Source: Acidimicrobiales bacterium (GTDB lineage Bacteria > Actinomycetota > Acidimicrobiia > Acidimicrobiales > VFJN01). Taken from it: DNA of 41,088 nt. Made by a program: the position numbers and the translations under genes. Shown here piece by piece: positions 1 to 7,290 of the stretch (position 1 is its first letter; every line of letters starts with the position of its first letter). Under the pieces are notes generated by a model. It did no database searches. It worked only from the letters and a program-made list of their open reading frames with translations, and had not been told where the DNA came from. The stretch is from contig DATHJB010000160.1 of assembly GCA_035316325.1 (NCBI GenBank), positions 1 to 41,088 of the forward strand, given 5' to 3'.

Positions 1-74
1 CCCCGGGGTCGTAGACGGCGGAGACATCGGCCTCACCGAGGAGGTCGATGTCTCCGTCGTCTACGACCCCGGGG
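1..74. repeat. 29-bp inverted repeat at the left edge
   Basis: Bases 1-29 pair with bases 46-74 with one mismatch (28 of 29), leaving a 16-base loop at 30-45. The repeat lies inside the coding sequence of the binding-protein tail. Because it starts at the first base of the window, it may mark a contig end where assembly stopped at, or folded back on, a hairpin. If real it is an extremely stable intragenic stem. Confidence 0.85.
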
Positions 75-121
75 TGATCGAGGAGTACAACGGCATCGTC
101 GAGCGGGTGGACCAGTCGTGA
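2..121 (+). CDS. ABC transporter substrate-binding protein, C-terminal end (partial)
   Basis: Only the last 39 residues are in the window; the frame is open from base 2 to a TGA at 119-121. The tail reads EEVDVSVVYDPGVIEEYNG, a style common at the C-terminus of nitrate/sulfonate/taurine-type periplasmic or lipid-anchored binding proteins. The assignment rests mainly on context: its stop overlaps the GTG start of an SsuC-like permease, which is followed by an SsuB-like ATPase, giving binding protein, permease, ATPase order. Bases 1-29 are a near-perfect inverted copy of bases 46-74, so the first nine or ten residues visible here may come from an assembly fold-back and not the true gene. Confidence 0.6.
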   Translation, partial: PGVVDGGDIGLTEEVDVSVVYDPGVIEEYNGIVERVDQS

Positions 122-1023
122 CCGCCGTCGTCACCCCCACCACGGTCGATCTCGTCGATAAGGATCGGGACCGAGCCCAGGACCGGGACCGGGCTCCCGG
201 CGACGTCGCCGCACCGGCGCTCACCGAAGCCCGCACGTTCGCCCCCCGCAGCCGGCGCCCCCTCATCCCCCGAGGGGTGCGCCGGCTGGGCGGGCCGCTC
301 GGGGTGCTGCTGGTGTGGCACGTGCTGTGCGCCACCGGCGTGCTGGGCGAGCGGACGATGGCCCCGCCGGGCGACGTGTTCGCCGCCGCCCGCGACCTGA
401 CCGCCAGCGGCGAGCTGCAGGAGCACCTGCTCACGTCGCTGGGGCGGGTGGTGCAGGGGCTGGCTCTCGGCATCACGGCCGGCGTCCTGCTCGCCACGGT
501 CTCCGGGCTGTCCCGGCTGGGCGACGACCTGCTCGACTCGACGCTGCAGATGCTGCGGTCGGTGCCGACCATCGGGATGCTGCCGCTGATCATGATCTGG
601 TTCGGCATCGGCGAGCAGCCCAAGGTGCTGCTGATCGCCATCGGCACCACGTTCCCCATCTACCTCAACACGCTGGCGGCGATCCGGGGGATCGACGACC
701 GGTTGGTGGAGGCGGGGCGGGTCTTCGGGCTCGGGCGCCTGGGGCTGGCCCGGCGGGTGATCCTGCCGGGCGCGGTGCCCGGGTTCCTGGTAGGCCTGCG
801 CTTCGCCCTGGTGGGCGCCTGGCTGATCCTGATCTTCGCCGAGCAGATCAACGCCCGCAGCGGCCTCGGCTACCTGCTCACGCTGGGCCGCAGCACCTAC
901 CGGATCGACATCATCCTGCTGGCGCTGTCGATCTACGGGCTCCTCGGCTTCGTCGCCGACGCCATCGTCCGCCTCCTCGAGCGCACGCTGCTGGCCTGGC
1001 GCCGCGGCTTCACGGGCTCGTGA
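118..1023 (+). CDS. SsuC/TauC-type ABC transporter permease
   Basis: A 301-residue inner-membrane permease of the BPD_transp_1 family (aliphatic sulfonate/nitrate/taurine group). After a polar N-terminus of about 50 residues come multiple hydrophobic segments. The EAA loop that contacts the ATPase is clear at about residues 198-218, starting EAGRVFGLGRLGLARR and ending in LPG. The GTG at 118 overlaps the preceding stop (GTGA), and its own stop overlaps the next GTG at 1020, so the three genes look translationally coupled. The substrate cannot be read from the sequence: sulfonates, taurine, nitrate or a thiamine-precursor-like molecule are all possible for this family. Confidence 0.9.
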   Translation: MTAVVTPTTVDLVDKDRDRAQDRDRAPGDVAAPALTEARTFAPRSRRPLIPRGVRRLGGPLGVLLVWHVLCATGVLGERTMAPPGDVFAAARDLTASGELQEHLLTSLGRVVQGLALGITAGVLLATVSGLSRLGDDLLDSTLQMLRSVPTIGMLPLIMIWFGIGEQPKVLLIAIGTTFPIYLNTLAAIRGIDDRLVEAGRVFGLGRLGLARRVILPGAVPGFLVGLRFALVGAWLILIFAEQINARSGLGYLLTLGRSTYRIDIILLALSIYGLLGFVADAIVRLLERTLLAWRRGFTGS

Positions 1024-1748
1024 CGGCCTCGACCACCACCGCCTCGACGGCCTCGACCGCCGTAGAGGTGCAGGGCCTGCGGCGGGAGTTCGACGGGCGG
1101 GTCGTGCTCGACGGGCTCGACCTGACCATCGCCCCGGGCGAGTTCGTGGCCCTGCTGGGCCGCAGCGGGTCGGGCAAGAGCACGCTGCTGCGGGCCCTCG
1201 GCGGCCTCGACGGCGACTACTCCGGCTCGGCGCAGGTGCCCGCCCGGCGCTCGGTGGTGTTCCAGGAGCCGCGGCTGCTGCCGTGGGTGCGGACGCTGCC
1301 GAACGTGACCGTGGGGCTCTCGGCGGCGGCCGCCCGCCGAGGCCCCGCCATGCTGGAGGAGGTGGGCCTGAGCGGCCACGCCCGGGCCTGGCCGGTGACG
1401 CTGTCGGGCGGCGAGGCCCAGCGGGTGGCCCTGGCCCGGGCGCTGGTGCGGGAGCCGGAGCTGCTCCTGCTCGACGAACCGTTCGGCGCCCTCGACGCCC
1501 TCACCCGCATCCGGATGCACCTGCTGCTGCAGGAGCTGTGCGCCCGCTACCGGCCGGCGGTGCTGCTGGTGACCCACGACGTCGACGAGGCGATCCTGCT
1601 CGCCGACCGGGTGCTGGTGCTCACCGACGGCCGCATCCGCTGCGACGAACCCGTCGCCGTCCCGGCCCCCCGCCTCCGCAGCGCCCCGGCGTTCGCCGCC
1701 CTCCGCTCCCGCCTGCTGGCGGAGCTGGGCGTCACCGAACCGGGCTGA
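1020..1748 (+). CDS. SsuB/TauB-type ABC transporter ATP-binding protein
   Basis: A 242-residue cytoplasmic ATPase that powers the importer encoded upstream. Visible motifs in order: Walker A GRSGSGKS (residues 47-54), a Q-loop in VVFQEPRLLPW, the signature LSGGEAQ (128-134), Walker B LLLLDEP (148-154) and the switch histidine in THD (H186). The VFQEPRLLPW stretch is typical of the nitrate/sulfonate/taurine ATPase group. The same frame is open upstream to 315, but the GTG at 1020, overlapping the permease stop as GTGA, is the natural start because the family homology begins shortly after it. It is the last gene of the operon; a hairpin follows at 1779-1808. Confidence 0.93.
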   Translation: MTASTTTASTASTAVEVQGLRREFDGRVVLDGLDLTIAPGEFVALLGRSGSGKSTLLRALGGLDGDYSGSAQVPARRSVVFQEPRLLPWVRTLPNVTVGLSAAAARRGPAMLEEVGLSGHARAWPVTLSGGEAQRVALARALVREPELLLLDEPFGALDALTRIRMHLLLQELCARYRPAVLLVTHDVDEAILLADRVLVLTDGRIRCDEPVAVPAPRLRSAPAFAALRSRLLAELGVTEPG

Positions 1749-1778
1749 CCCCAGCGACGTCGGCGATCCGGCGACCCT

Positions 1779-1808
1779 GGTCGGGCCCGGGGGGAGCCAG
1801 GCCCGACC
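1779..1808 (+). terminator. Hairpin after the ABC importer operon
   Basis: A perfect 9-bp stem, GGTCGGGCC (1779-1787) with GGCCCGACC (1800-1808), and a 12-base loop, 30 bases after the ATPase stop. There is no T-tract, so it is a candidate terminator or 3'-end stabiliser rather than a classical intrinsic terminator. Confidence 0.5.
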
Positions 1809-1821
1809 GTCGCACGTACCG

Positions 1822-2214
1822 CTAGGGAGCCCGCCGTTGTCGTCCCGACAGCGCCCCACCCGCCCGCCGGCGGGTGGGGTCGACTGCCAGGACGGCGATG
1901 CGCAGCTCGGCCCCGAAGTCGGGGCGAAGACCGCGCACCTGCTCGTCGGCAAGGGAGGATTTGCCGGAGCCTCCCGTGCCCGTCACTCCGAGGACCAGCC
2001 CGCGACGTCGCCGCGCAGCCACACGCAGCTCGTCGAGCAGGTCGCTCCTCAGGGTGCCGCCCTCCACGACAGTGGTGATCCCGGCGGGCGGCCGCCGCTC
2101 ACCCGCCAGGACGTCCTCGATGAATCGTGTTCCCCCGGCCACATCGCGGAGCTTAGTGGGAACTCCTAGTTTCTGGCTACCGAGGGTTGAACCTTCAACA
2201 TCCCGAACACCCAA
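1822..2214 (-). pseudogene. Remnant of fused isobutyryl-CoA mutase (IcmF-like) G-domain
   Basis: The 130-codon minus-strand frame carries LGVTGTGGSGKSSLADE followed by RIAVLAVDPTRRRAGGAL. This matches the P-loop and following strand of the MeaB-like GTPase domain inside fused isobutyryl-CoA mutases (IcmF), where the family usually continues GGALLGDRIRMNA. Here it turns into SGRQRRAP and stops. IcmF proteins are around 1000 residues, so the B12-binding domain, most of the GTPase domain and the whole mutase barrel are missing. An 11-bp stem (1854-1864 with 1869-1879) covers the degenerate end. It lies divergent from a MarR regulator that may once have controlled it. A short live chaperone is unlikely because the GTPase core is incomplete. 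Confidence 0.75.
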
Positions 2215-2231
2215 ACGACGGGTTCCCGAAC
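2186..2231. promoter_or_regulatory. Candidate MarR operators in the divergent gap
   Basis: Two short palindromes lie between the IcmF remnant and marR: GTTGAA-CC-TTCAAC (2186-2199, perfect) and GTTC-CC-GAAC (2222-2231). TTGA...TCAA half-sites are common in MarR-family operators. A -10-like TAGTGT at 2246-2251 lies nine bases before the marR ATG. Autoregulation is an inference. Confidence 0.5.
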
Positions 2232-2260
2232 GTTGGACGTGCGTCTAGTGTTGGCGGGCA

Positions 2261-2773
2261 ATGAGCCTCAACAGCCGGCCGCTCCCCTTCGACGCGATCG
2301 CCGAGGCCCGGCGGCAGTGGGAGTCTCACGGCTGGAAGGGCGCGTCGGCGATGGCCACGGTCACGTCGATCATGCGGGCCCAGCAGATCGTGCTGGCCCG
2401 GGTCGATGCCGTGCTGCGGCCGCTCGACCTGACCTTCGCCCGCTACGAGGCCCTGGTGCTGCTGTTCTTCAGCCGCAACGGTTCCCTGCCGATGGGCAAG
2501 ATGGGGTCCCGGCTGATGCTCCACCCCACGAGCGTCACCAACATCATCGACCGACTCGAGGACCAGGGCCTGGTGCGGCGGGCGTCGCACCCGACCGACC
2601 GGCGGACCACCCTCGCCGAGATCACCGACGAGGGGCGCAAGGTGGTCGAGGCAGCCACCGAGGCCACCAGCGAGATCTCCCTCGGGATGGGGAACCTCAC
2701 CGACGGCGACCTCGACCGCATCACCGACCTGCTCCGCCACCTCCGCGTCGACGCCGGCGATTTCCCGGAGTAG
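2261..2773 (+). CDS. MarR-family transcriptional regulator
   Basis: A 170-residue winged-helix regulator. Residues about 30-55 (MATVTSIMRAQQIVLARVD) form the first dimerisation helix. The HTH is seen in LTFARYEALVLLFF and LMLHPTSVTNIIDRLEDQG, and the wing in RRASHPTDRRTTLAEITDEG, whose DRR pattern is the MarR hallmark. The ATG at 2261 follows a -10-like TAGTGT by nine bases, so the leader is very short or absent. It is divergent from the decayed IcmF-like gene; in a related genome its target may be the intact mutase. Its ligand and present targets are unknown. Confidence 0.92.
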   Translation: MSLNSRPLPFDAIAEARRQWESHGWKGASAMATVTSIMRAQQIVLARVDAVLRPLDLTFARYEALVLLFFSRNGSLPMGKMGSRLMLHPTSVTNIIDRLEDQGLVRRASHPTDRRTTLAEITDEGRKVVEAATEATSEISLGMGNLTDGDLDRITDLLRHLRVDAGDFPE

Positions 2774-2817
2774 CTCACACCCTCTCGTTGTTCCCTGTGT
2801 TACTCTGCCTTCGAGCG

Positions 2818-2825
2818 GTATATAC
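2818..2825. promoter_or_regulatory. Palindrome GTATATAC, candidate VapBC operator
   Basis: A perfect 8-bp palindrome 30 bases before the proposed antitoxin start, with a partial second copy (TGTGTATC, 2838-2845) about 20 bp downstream. Type II antitoxins usually repress their own promoter through such paired sites; that role here is inferred. Confidence 0.4.
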
Positions 2826-2854
2826 AGTCGAGAGGATTGTGTATCTTGACGGTA

Positions 2855-3085
2855 GTGACGAAACGCCTTGTCGACATCGACGACCAGCTGCTGGAACGGG
2901 CGCGGGCCGTCTCCGGCGAGAAGACGATCAAGGGCACCATCGAGGTCGCCCTCAAGAAGCTCACCAACGACGACCTCGTCATGCGGCACATCGAACGCCT
3001 CAAGACCCAGCCGTCCGACCTGACACCGGAGGAGCTCAAGGCGCTCAGAAGGCCCGACTTCCCACTTGAGCCCGACGATGGCTGA
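2855..3085 (+). CDS. vapB: VapB-type antitoxin
   Basis: A 76-residue protein beginning VTKRLVDIDDQLLERARAV, the usual start of ribbon-helix-helix VapB antitoxins, followed by the second helix (TIKGTIEVALKKL) and a charged C-terminal tail (residues 45-76) expected to wrap around the toxin. Its stop overlaps the toxin start (ATG at 3078, TGA at 3083-3085), so the pair is translationally coupled. I chose the GTG at 2855 because it matches the family start; the frame also allows a TTG at 2837, six codons earlier. It should neutralise the VapC downstream and repress the operon together with it. Confidence 0.85.
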   Translation: MTKRLVDIDDQLLERARAVSGEKTIKGTIEVALKKLTNDDLVMRHIERLKTQPSDLTPEELKALRRPDFPLEPDDG

Positions 3086-3500
3086 GCCCCGCCGACTCGT
3101 CGACACGTCGGTTCTCGCCCGCGGCCATCAACCGGCCGTCGCCGAACGACTCGAGGCCCTCGCTCTGGCCGGCAAGCTCTGGACGTGCCGGATGATCGAC
3201 CTGGAGTACGTCTACTCGCGACGGGCACGGGCCGTCAGCGAGACCATCAGGGAACGCCGAGCACTGGCGGAGGTGCCCATCACGACGGCAACCCTCGACC
3301 GAGCGCTCGACTTGATGGAGGCACTCGCCGAGGCCGGCAAGCACCGGCAGGTGGGTCTCGCCGACTGCGTGATCGCCGCCAGCGCCTTGCAGGCGGGGAT
3401 CTCGGTGCTGCACTACGACCGGGACTTCGAGCGGATCGCGGAGGTCTCCGGGCTGGAGGCGGAGTGGGTGGCGCCGGCGGGGAGTCTCGACGGCGGTTGA
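3078..3500 (+). CDS. vapC: VapC-type PIN-domain ribonuclease toxin
   Basis: A 140-residue PIN-domain protein. The acidic metal-binding residues are in place: D9 in LVDTSVLAR, E43 in DLEYVY, D96 in LADCVIAASA, and D114/D116 in HYDRDFERIA. VapC toxins are Mg-dependent endoribonucleases that cut tRNA or rRNA and stop growth until VapB is resynthesised. The ATG at 3078 overlaps the antitoxin stop. No feature suggests inactivation, so this looks like a working pair. The exact RNA target cannot be read from the sequence. Confidence 0.88.
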   Translation: MAEPRRLVDTSVLARGHQPAVAERLEALALAGKLWTCRMIDLEYVYSRRARAVSETIRERRALAEVPITTATLDRALDLMEALAEAGKHRQVGLADCVIAASALQAGISVLHYDRDFERIAEVSGLEAEWVAPAGSLDGG

Positions 3501-3528
3501 CAGGGGGCCGTAGTTAGGTTTACCTAAC
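3497..3528 (+). promoter_or_regulatory. Promoter with embedded 7-bp palindrome resembling a DtxR-family box
   Basis: A perfect -35 TTGACA (3497-3502) overlaps the vapC stop, followed after 17 bases by -10 TTACCT (3520-3525), then seven bases to the ATG at 3533, predicting a leaderless mRNA. The palindrome GTTAGGT-TT-ACCTAAC (3513-3528) covers the -10. Its half-sites equal the outer blocks of the IdeR/DtxR consensus TTAGGTTAGSCTAACCTAA, but the spacer is shorter, so the identity of the repressor is uncertain. Confidence 0.6.
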
Positions 3529-3532
3529 ACTC

Positions 3533-3988
3533 ATGTCGGGTGACGAGGAGGACGAGCTGGGGCACGTGTGCCCGGCGGCGTGGTTGGTGGACGAGGTGGG
3601 TCGGTTCCTCGCCGGTGACGACGCCGACGTCGCCGACATCAACGCCGCGGGTCGGGCCGCGGTGACCCAGGGGGCGGGGCAGGTGAACGAGCTGCTGCGC
3701 AGCGCCTTCGCCGCCCACGAGGTGGTCGCCACCGAACTGCGGGTCACCGGGCCGAAGCGGGGGGCACGACGGACCGTCTTCGCCGTCGAGCCGACGCCGG
3801 TCGCTCTGCTGATGCTGTGCCTGCGGCTCTGCGACCTGGGCGACGAGGTGTCCGTGCTGCAGCACACGGCGGCCCGGGGCACCACGACCCGCTCCGCCAC
3901 CTGGCCCTTCGGGATGGTCCGCTCCGAGGAGCTCACCCGCCCGCCCGGCTTCGTCGACCCCGCCCTCGCCTCCCTCGACCAGACCTGA
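3533..3988 (+). CDS. Hypothetical protein under a palindromic, metal-box-like promoter
   Basis: A 151-residue protein with no family that I recognise. It has no signal peptide or obvious membrane segment; the middle contains a hydrophobic helix (PTPVALLMLCLRLCDLG, about 86-102). The first half is acidic and alanine-rich. The ATG at 3533 is only five bases from the palindrome and seven from the -10, so translation probably starts at the mRNA 5' end. The promoter arrangement suggests repression by a DtxR/MntR-type metalloregulator, which would point to a role in metal response, but nothing in the protein confirms this. No stable terminator was seen before the AI-2E gene on the other strand. Confidence 0.65.
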   Translation: MSGDEEDELGHVCPAAWLVDEVGRFLAGDDADVADINAAGRAAVTQGAGQVNELLRSAFAAHEVVATELRVTGPKRGARRTVFAVEPTPVALLMLCLRLCDLGDEVSVLQHTAARGTTTRSATWPFGMVRSEELTRPPGFVDPALASLDQT

Positions 3989-4005
3989 GAACCCTCCCCT
4001 CGGGG

Positions 4006-5160
4006 CTAGGCGTCGGGAGGTGTCGTCGAGGGCTGGGACGGAGGTTGGGACTCGGCGGCTTCGATGATGCCGCCGGCGGCGTCGAGCATCGCGATGGCGA
4101 AGATGGCGAGGACGGCGGCGAAGAGGGCGCCGCCGATGCCGTAGACCTCGAAGCCGACGATCACCGCGATCACCACCACGGCGGGGCCGACCGACAGGGA
4201 GCGGGGGATCACGATCCGCCGGACGAAGACCACGTCGGCGGCCTGCAGCAGGACGAAGGCCACGGCCAGCCAGATGACGCCCTCGACGGTGCCCAGGCCG
4301 GCCTCCAGCAGCACCGCGAAGATCCCGGCCACCAGGACGCCGAAGCCGGGCACGACGCTCAGCGCCGCCACCGCGACCCCCAGCACGATGGGCGCGGGGA
4401 CGTCCTGCCAGTAGCACAGCGCCCAACCCACGGAGCCGACCACCGCGGCCTTGGCCAGCCCGAAGAGCACGTAGGTGCGCCCCCGGGCGAAGCCGGTGCG
4501 GACGAGCTGACGGAGGTGCTCGCGCTGGGTCGCGTCGGCCACCTGCAGCAGCGCCGCCTCGCCCATCTTCGGGCCCGACGACAGGAGAAAGGCGGTCAGC
4601 ACCGCCCCCACCAGGTAGGCGCCGGCGGCGCTGGCCGCCTTCTCGGACGCCACCCCGCTGGTGGGGTCGCGCAGCCGGTCGAGCACGGTGTCGACCCGCT
4701 CCTCCAGGCGGAAGTTCTGCGCCAGCTCCCCGAAGCGGTCGGAGTCCTCCAGCTCGTCGGCGGCCCGGGGGGCCTCGTCGCGGAGGCGGTCGAACTGGTT
4801 GCCGAGGTCGGCGAGGATGCCGGTGGCCACGCTGCCCGCCACCACCCCGACCAGCAGCAGACCGGTGAGGATGGCGACCACCCGGGGCAGGTAGCGGTCG
4901 AGGCGCTCGACGAACGGCTCCAGCAGGGCCGCCACGATCGCCGCCGCCACCGCCCAGCCGAGGATCCGTCGGGCCGCCACCGCCACGCCGAAGGCCAGGA
5001 CCCCCACGGCGATCGACCCCAGGACCATGGCCACCACCTCGGGGCCGATGGTCATCCGCACCACGCCGGGCGTCGGCGGACCGGGCGGCGGTGGCGCCGG
5101 CAACGTCATCGGTTGCACATCCGGCGTCTCGACCGTCCCGGTGCCGACGTCCTCGCTCAT
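4006..5160 (-). CDS. AI-2E family transporter (PerM/YdiK-like membrane protein)
   Basis: A 384-residue polytopic membrane protein. After a proline-rich N-terminus come paired hydrophobic segments (residues about 35-90). A soluble stretch of about 100 residues follows (QFDRLRDEAPRAADELED onward), and then a second membrane half with the family-type stretches APIVLGVAVAALSVVPGFG and AADVVFVRRIVIPRSLSVGP. That order is typical of the AI-2E_transport family, whose members export or exchange small molecules or ions; AI-2 itself is rarely the true substrate. The start is ATG 5160 (MSEDVGTG); the frame stays open upstream but into the divergent gene. The C-terminus ends in a Pro/Ser/Thr tail. It is divergent from a second family member. 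Confidence 0.87.
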   Translation of the reverse strand: MSEDVGTGTVETPDVQPMTLPAPPPPGPPTPGVVRMTIGPEVVAMVLGSIAVGVLAFGVAVAARRILGWAVAAAIVAALLEPFVERLDRYLPRVVAILTGLLLVGVVAGSVATGILADLGNQFDRLRDEAPRAADELEDSDRFGELAQNFRLEERVDTVLDRLRDPTSGVASEKAASAAGAYLVGAVLTAFLLSSGPKMGEAALLQVADATQREHLRQLVRTGFARGRTYVLFGLAKAAVVGSVGWALCYWQDVPAPIVLGVAVAALSVVPGFGVLVAGIFAVLLEAGLGTVEGVIWLAVAFVLLQAADVVFVRRIVIPRSLSVGPAVVVIAVIVGFEVYGIGGALFAAVLAIFAIAMLDAAGGIIEAAESQPPSQPSTTPPDA

Positions 5161-5187
5161 CACACGAGAGGAGCCGAGGGGCGGGGC

Positions 5188-6366
5188 ATGGAGGCGTACA
5201 CTAGTGACGTGCCGGGTGCTGGCGATCGTCCTGATGTGCCGGTGGCGGAGCCGCAGGTGGTGCAGGTGGCCCACCTCGACTGGCGGTCGGGGGCGTGGAT
5301 CGCCGGCGGGCTGTTCGTGGCCTTCGTGCTGGTGGGCCTGGTCCGCAACATCCCCGACAGCTTGACGCGGGTGGGCGTCGGGTTCCTGCTCGCCTTCGCC
5401 CTCGACCCGATCGTGGTGCGCCTCCGCCACCGGCTGGGCTGCACCCGCCCCACCGCGGTGGCGATCGTGTCGCTGGCGGTCGGGGCGCTGTTCGCCCTCC
5501 TGGTGTTCGTCCTCGGACCGCCCGCCGTGGAGCAGGCCGAGGAGTTCGGCCGGGAGCTGCCCGAGACCGTCGAGAGCGCCTACGACTTCCCCGTCGTCGG
5601 CAGCTGGCTGGAGGAGCGCGACGCCGCCACCGAGGTGCGGGAGTGGGCCGCCGACCTGCCCGCCCGCGTCGACACCGACTCCATCACCAACATGGCCCGC
5701 TCGGTGCTCGACGGCGTGCTGGCGGCGCTGATGGTGGTGGTCGTGGGCCTGGCGACGCTGGTGGACGGCGACCGCCTGGTGCAGCGGCTGCGCTCCGCGC
5801 TGCCGGCCGGCGTCGAGCCCGCGGCCGTCCGCGTGGGCCGCACCTTCTACCGCACGCTCGGCGCCTACTTCGCCGGTTCACTGCTGGTGGCGAGCCTGGC
5901 GGCCATCTTCATCCTCGCCGTGGGCCTGGCGTTCCAGGTGCCGCTCGCCCCGGCCGCGGCGCTGTGGATGCTGGTGGTGAACCTGATCCCCCAGATCGGC
6001 GGGCTGCTCGGCGGCGGCTTCTTCGTGATCCTGGCGATGACCCAGGGGCTCACCACCGGCCTGATCTGCCTGGCGCTCTACCTCGTCTACATGAACATCG
6101 AGAACCACGTCATCCAGCCGACGGTCGTCGGCCAGGCGGTGGACCTGTCGCCGCCCGCCACGATGCTGGCGGCCCTGGTCGGCGGCGCCGCCGCGGGCAT
6201 CCCCGGCGCTCTGGTGGCGACCCCGCTGGCCGGCGCCGGCAAGTCGCTCTACCTGGAGCTGCGCTGGGGCCGCACACCCGAGTCCCACACGCCGCTGCGC
6301 CGGGTGTGGGAGCGCCGGGTCCACCACGGTGACACCGCGGAGGGTGAGGCTCCGACCCCCCTCTGA
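5188..6366 (+). CDS. AI-2E family transporter, second divergent copy
   Basis: A 392-residue AI-2E-family membrane protein with the same layout as its divergent neighbour: N-terminal helix pair, soluble coiled insert (VEQAEEFGRELPETVESAY), then a C-terminal membrane half with the family motifs WMLVVNLIPQIGGLLGG and NHVIQPTVVGQAVDLSP. The start is uncertain: ATG 5188 has a G-rich upstream stretch, but GTG 5209 lies six bases after a -10-like TACACT (5197-5202) and could be the leaderless start, removing seven residues. The two proteins are clearly different in sequence, so this is not a recent duplication. The substrate is unknown. Confidence 0.87.
   Translation: MEAYTSDVPGAGDRPDVPVAEPQVVQVAHLDWRSGAWIAGGLFVAFVLVGLVRNIPDSLTRVGVGFLLAFALDPIVVRLRHRLGCTRPTAVAIVSLAVGALFALLVFVLGPPAVEQAEEFGRELPETVESAYDFPVVGSWLEERDAATEVREWAADLPARVDTDSITNMARSVLDGVLAALMVVVVGLATLVDGDRLVQRLRSALPAGVEPAAVRVGRTFYRTLGAYFAGSLLVASLAAIFILAVGLAFQVPLAPAAALWMLVVNLIPQIGGLLGGGFFVILAMTQGLTTGLICLALYLVYMNIENHVIQPTVVGQAVDLSPPATMLAALVGGAAAGIPGALVATPLAGAGKSLYLELRWGRTPESHTPLRRVWERRVHHGDTAEGEAPTPL
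5197..5202 (+). promoter_or_regulatory. -10 element TACACT, possible leaderless start at GTG 5209
   Basis: TACACT followed by six bases and an in-frame GTG fits the leaderless arrangement seen at other genes in this window. No good -35 is visible. If used, it makes GTG 5209 rather than ATG 5188 the start. Confidence 0.35.
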
Positions 6367-6418
6367 GACCGTTAGGGTTCCGGTCCCCACGGCGGGCGGA
6401 GAAGGAGCCAAGGCGGAG

Positions 6419-7258
6419 ATGAGGAAGATCGTGAGCAGCGCGTGCCTCGCGCTGGTGCTCGTGGCGAGCGCGTGCGGCGGTGACGACGACGACGATGCGT
6501 CGAGCGACAGCAGCAGCAGTAGCGACGACGGCGGCGGCACCCGGGAGGAGTACGCCGACGCCATCGCCGTGTCGGTGACCAGCGACGAGGGCGACGGGGA
6601 GAGCCCGTTCGGCGACCTGTCCGACGAGGACGCCCAGTGCGTCGGTGCGGCCTACGTCGACACGATCGGCGTCGACGAGCTGGCGGACAAGGTGACGCCG
6701 GCGGAGATCGAGGCCGAGCCGAGCGCCGACCACGCCGACTGGGGCATCGAGCTGACCGACGACCAGGGCCTGGAGGTCTACCAGGGCATCGTCGACTGCG
6801 CCCCCGAGTCCCGGCAGGCCGTCGCCGACGGGGTGGCCCAGGGCTTCACCGAGGGCTTCACCGGTGAGGCCGGCGACGTCGACGTCGACGAGGAGTGCCT
6901 CGCCGACAAGGACCCCGCCGCCATCGAGGGCTTCATCGGCGGCGCCATCGCCCAGGGTGACGCCTACGTGCCGGACGCCGAGCAGGGCGCGGCGCTGCTC
7001 GACTGGTTCGGCGACTGCATCGACCTGCGGGGCGCCTTCGTGGCGGTGATCGGGTCGGACCCGTCGGTGCCGGCGGGCGTGCCCGAGTGCCTGAGCGAGG
7101 GCGTGGACGACCAGTTCATCCACGACTTCTGGGAGCTGGCCTTCACCTCGGGCGGCGACCAGGCGGCGCTGCAGGACTCACCGCTGACGGCCGAGCTGCA
7201 GAGCGTGATGAGCGGCTGCGCCCAGAGCCTCACCACCACCACCACGGCGGCGGGCTGA
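6419..7258 (+). CDS. Secreted lipoprotein with three cysteine-pair repeats
   Basis: A 279-residue predicted lipoprotein. The signal peptide MRKIVSSACLALVLVASAC ends in a lipobox (VASAC), followed by an acidic low-complexity spacer of Asp and Ser. The mature part holds three imperfect modules, each opening at a cysteine (QCVG, ECLA, ECLS) and closing at another (DCAP, DCID, GCAQ) after 24 to 59 residues, consistent with three disulfides. It ends in a Thr tract. The start ATG 6419 has a purine-rich leader (GGAGAAGGAG) upstream, and TAGGGT (6373-6378) may be the -10. I do not recognise a characterised family. It should sit on the outer face of the membrane. Confidence 0.82.
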   Translation: MRKIVSSACLALVLVASACGGDDDDDASSDSSSSSDDGGGTREEYADAIAVSVTSDEGDGESPFGDLSDEDAQCVGAAYVDTIGVDELADKVTPAEIEAEPSADHADWGIELTDDQGLEVYQGIVDCAPESRQAVADGVAQGFTEGFTGEAGDVDVDEECLADKDPAAIEGFIGGAIAQGDAYVPDAEQGAALLDWFGDCIDLRGAFVAVIGSDPSVPAGVPECLSEGVDDQFIHDFWELAFTSGGDQAALQDSPLTAELQSVMSGCAQSLTTTTTAAG

Positions 7259-7290
7259 GCGACCGAGCGACCGACGCCCGAGCGGGTGCC

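Noticed and set aside
315..1019. N-terminal extension of the ABC ATPase frame
   Set aside because: It overlaps the permease in another frame and translates to Arg/Ala/Pro repeats; the family starts after GTG 1020.
2855..3500. VapBC pair as part of a phage-defence island
   Set aside because: It is a standard VapBC module; no other defence gene is nearby.
4006..6366. The two AI-2E proteins as a recent inverted duplication
   Set aside because: Their sequences differ throughout, and no long inverted DNA identity is present.
7255..7274. Short tandem GCGACCGA repeat between convergent genes
   Set aside because: Only two copies of eight bases in a GC-rich gap; too little to interpret.
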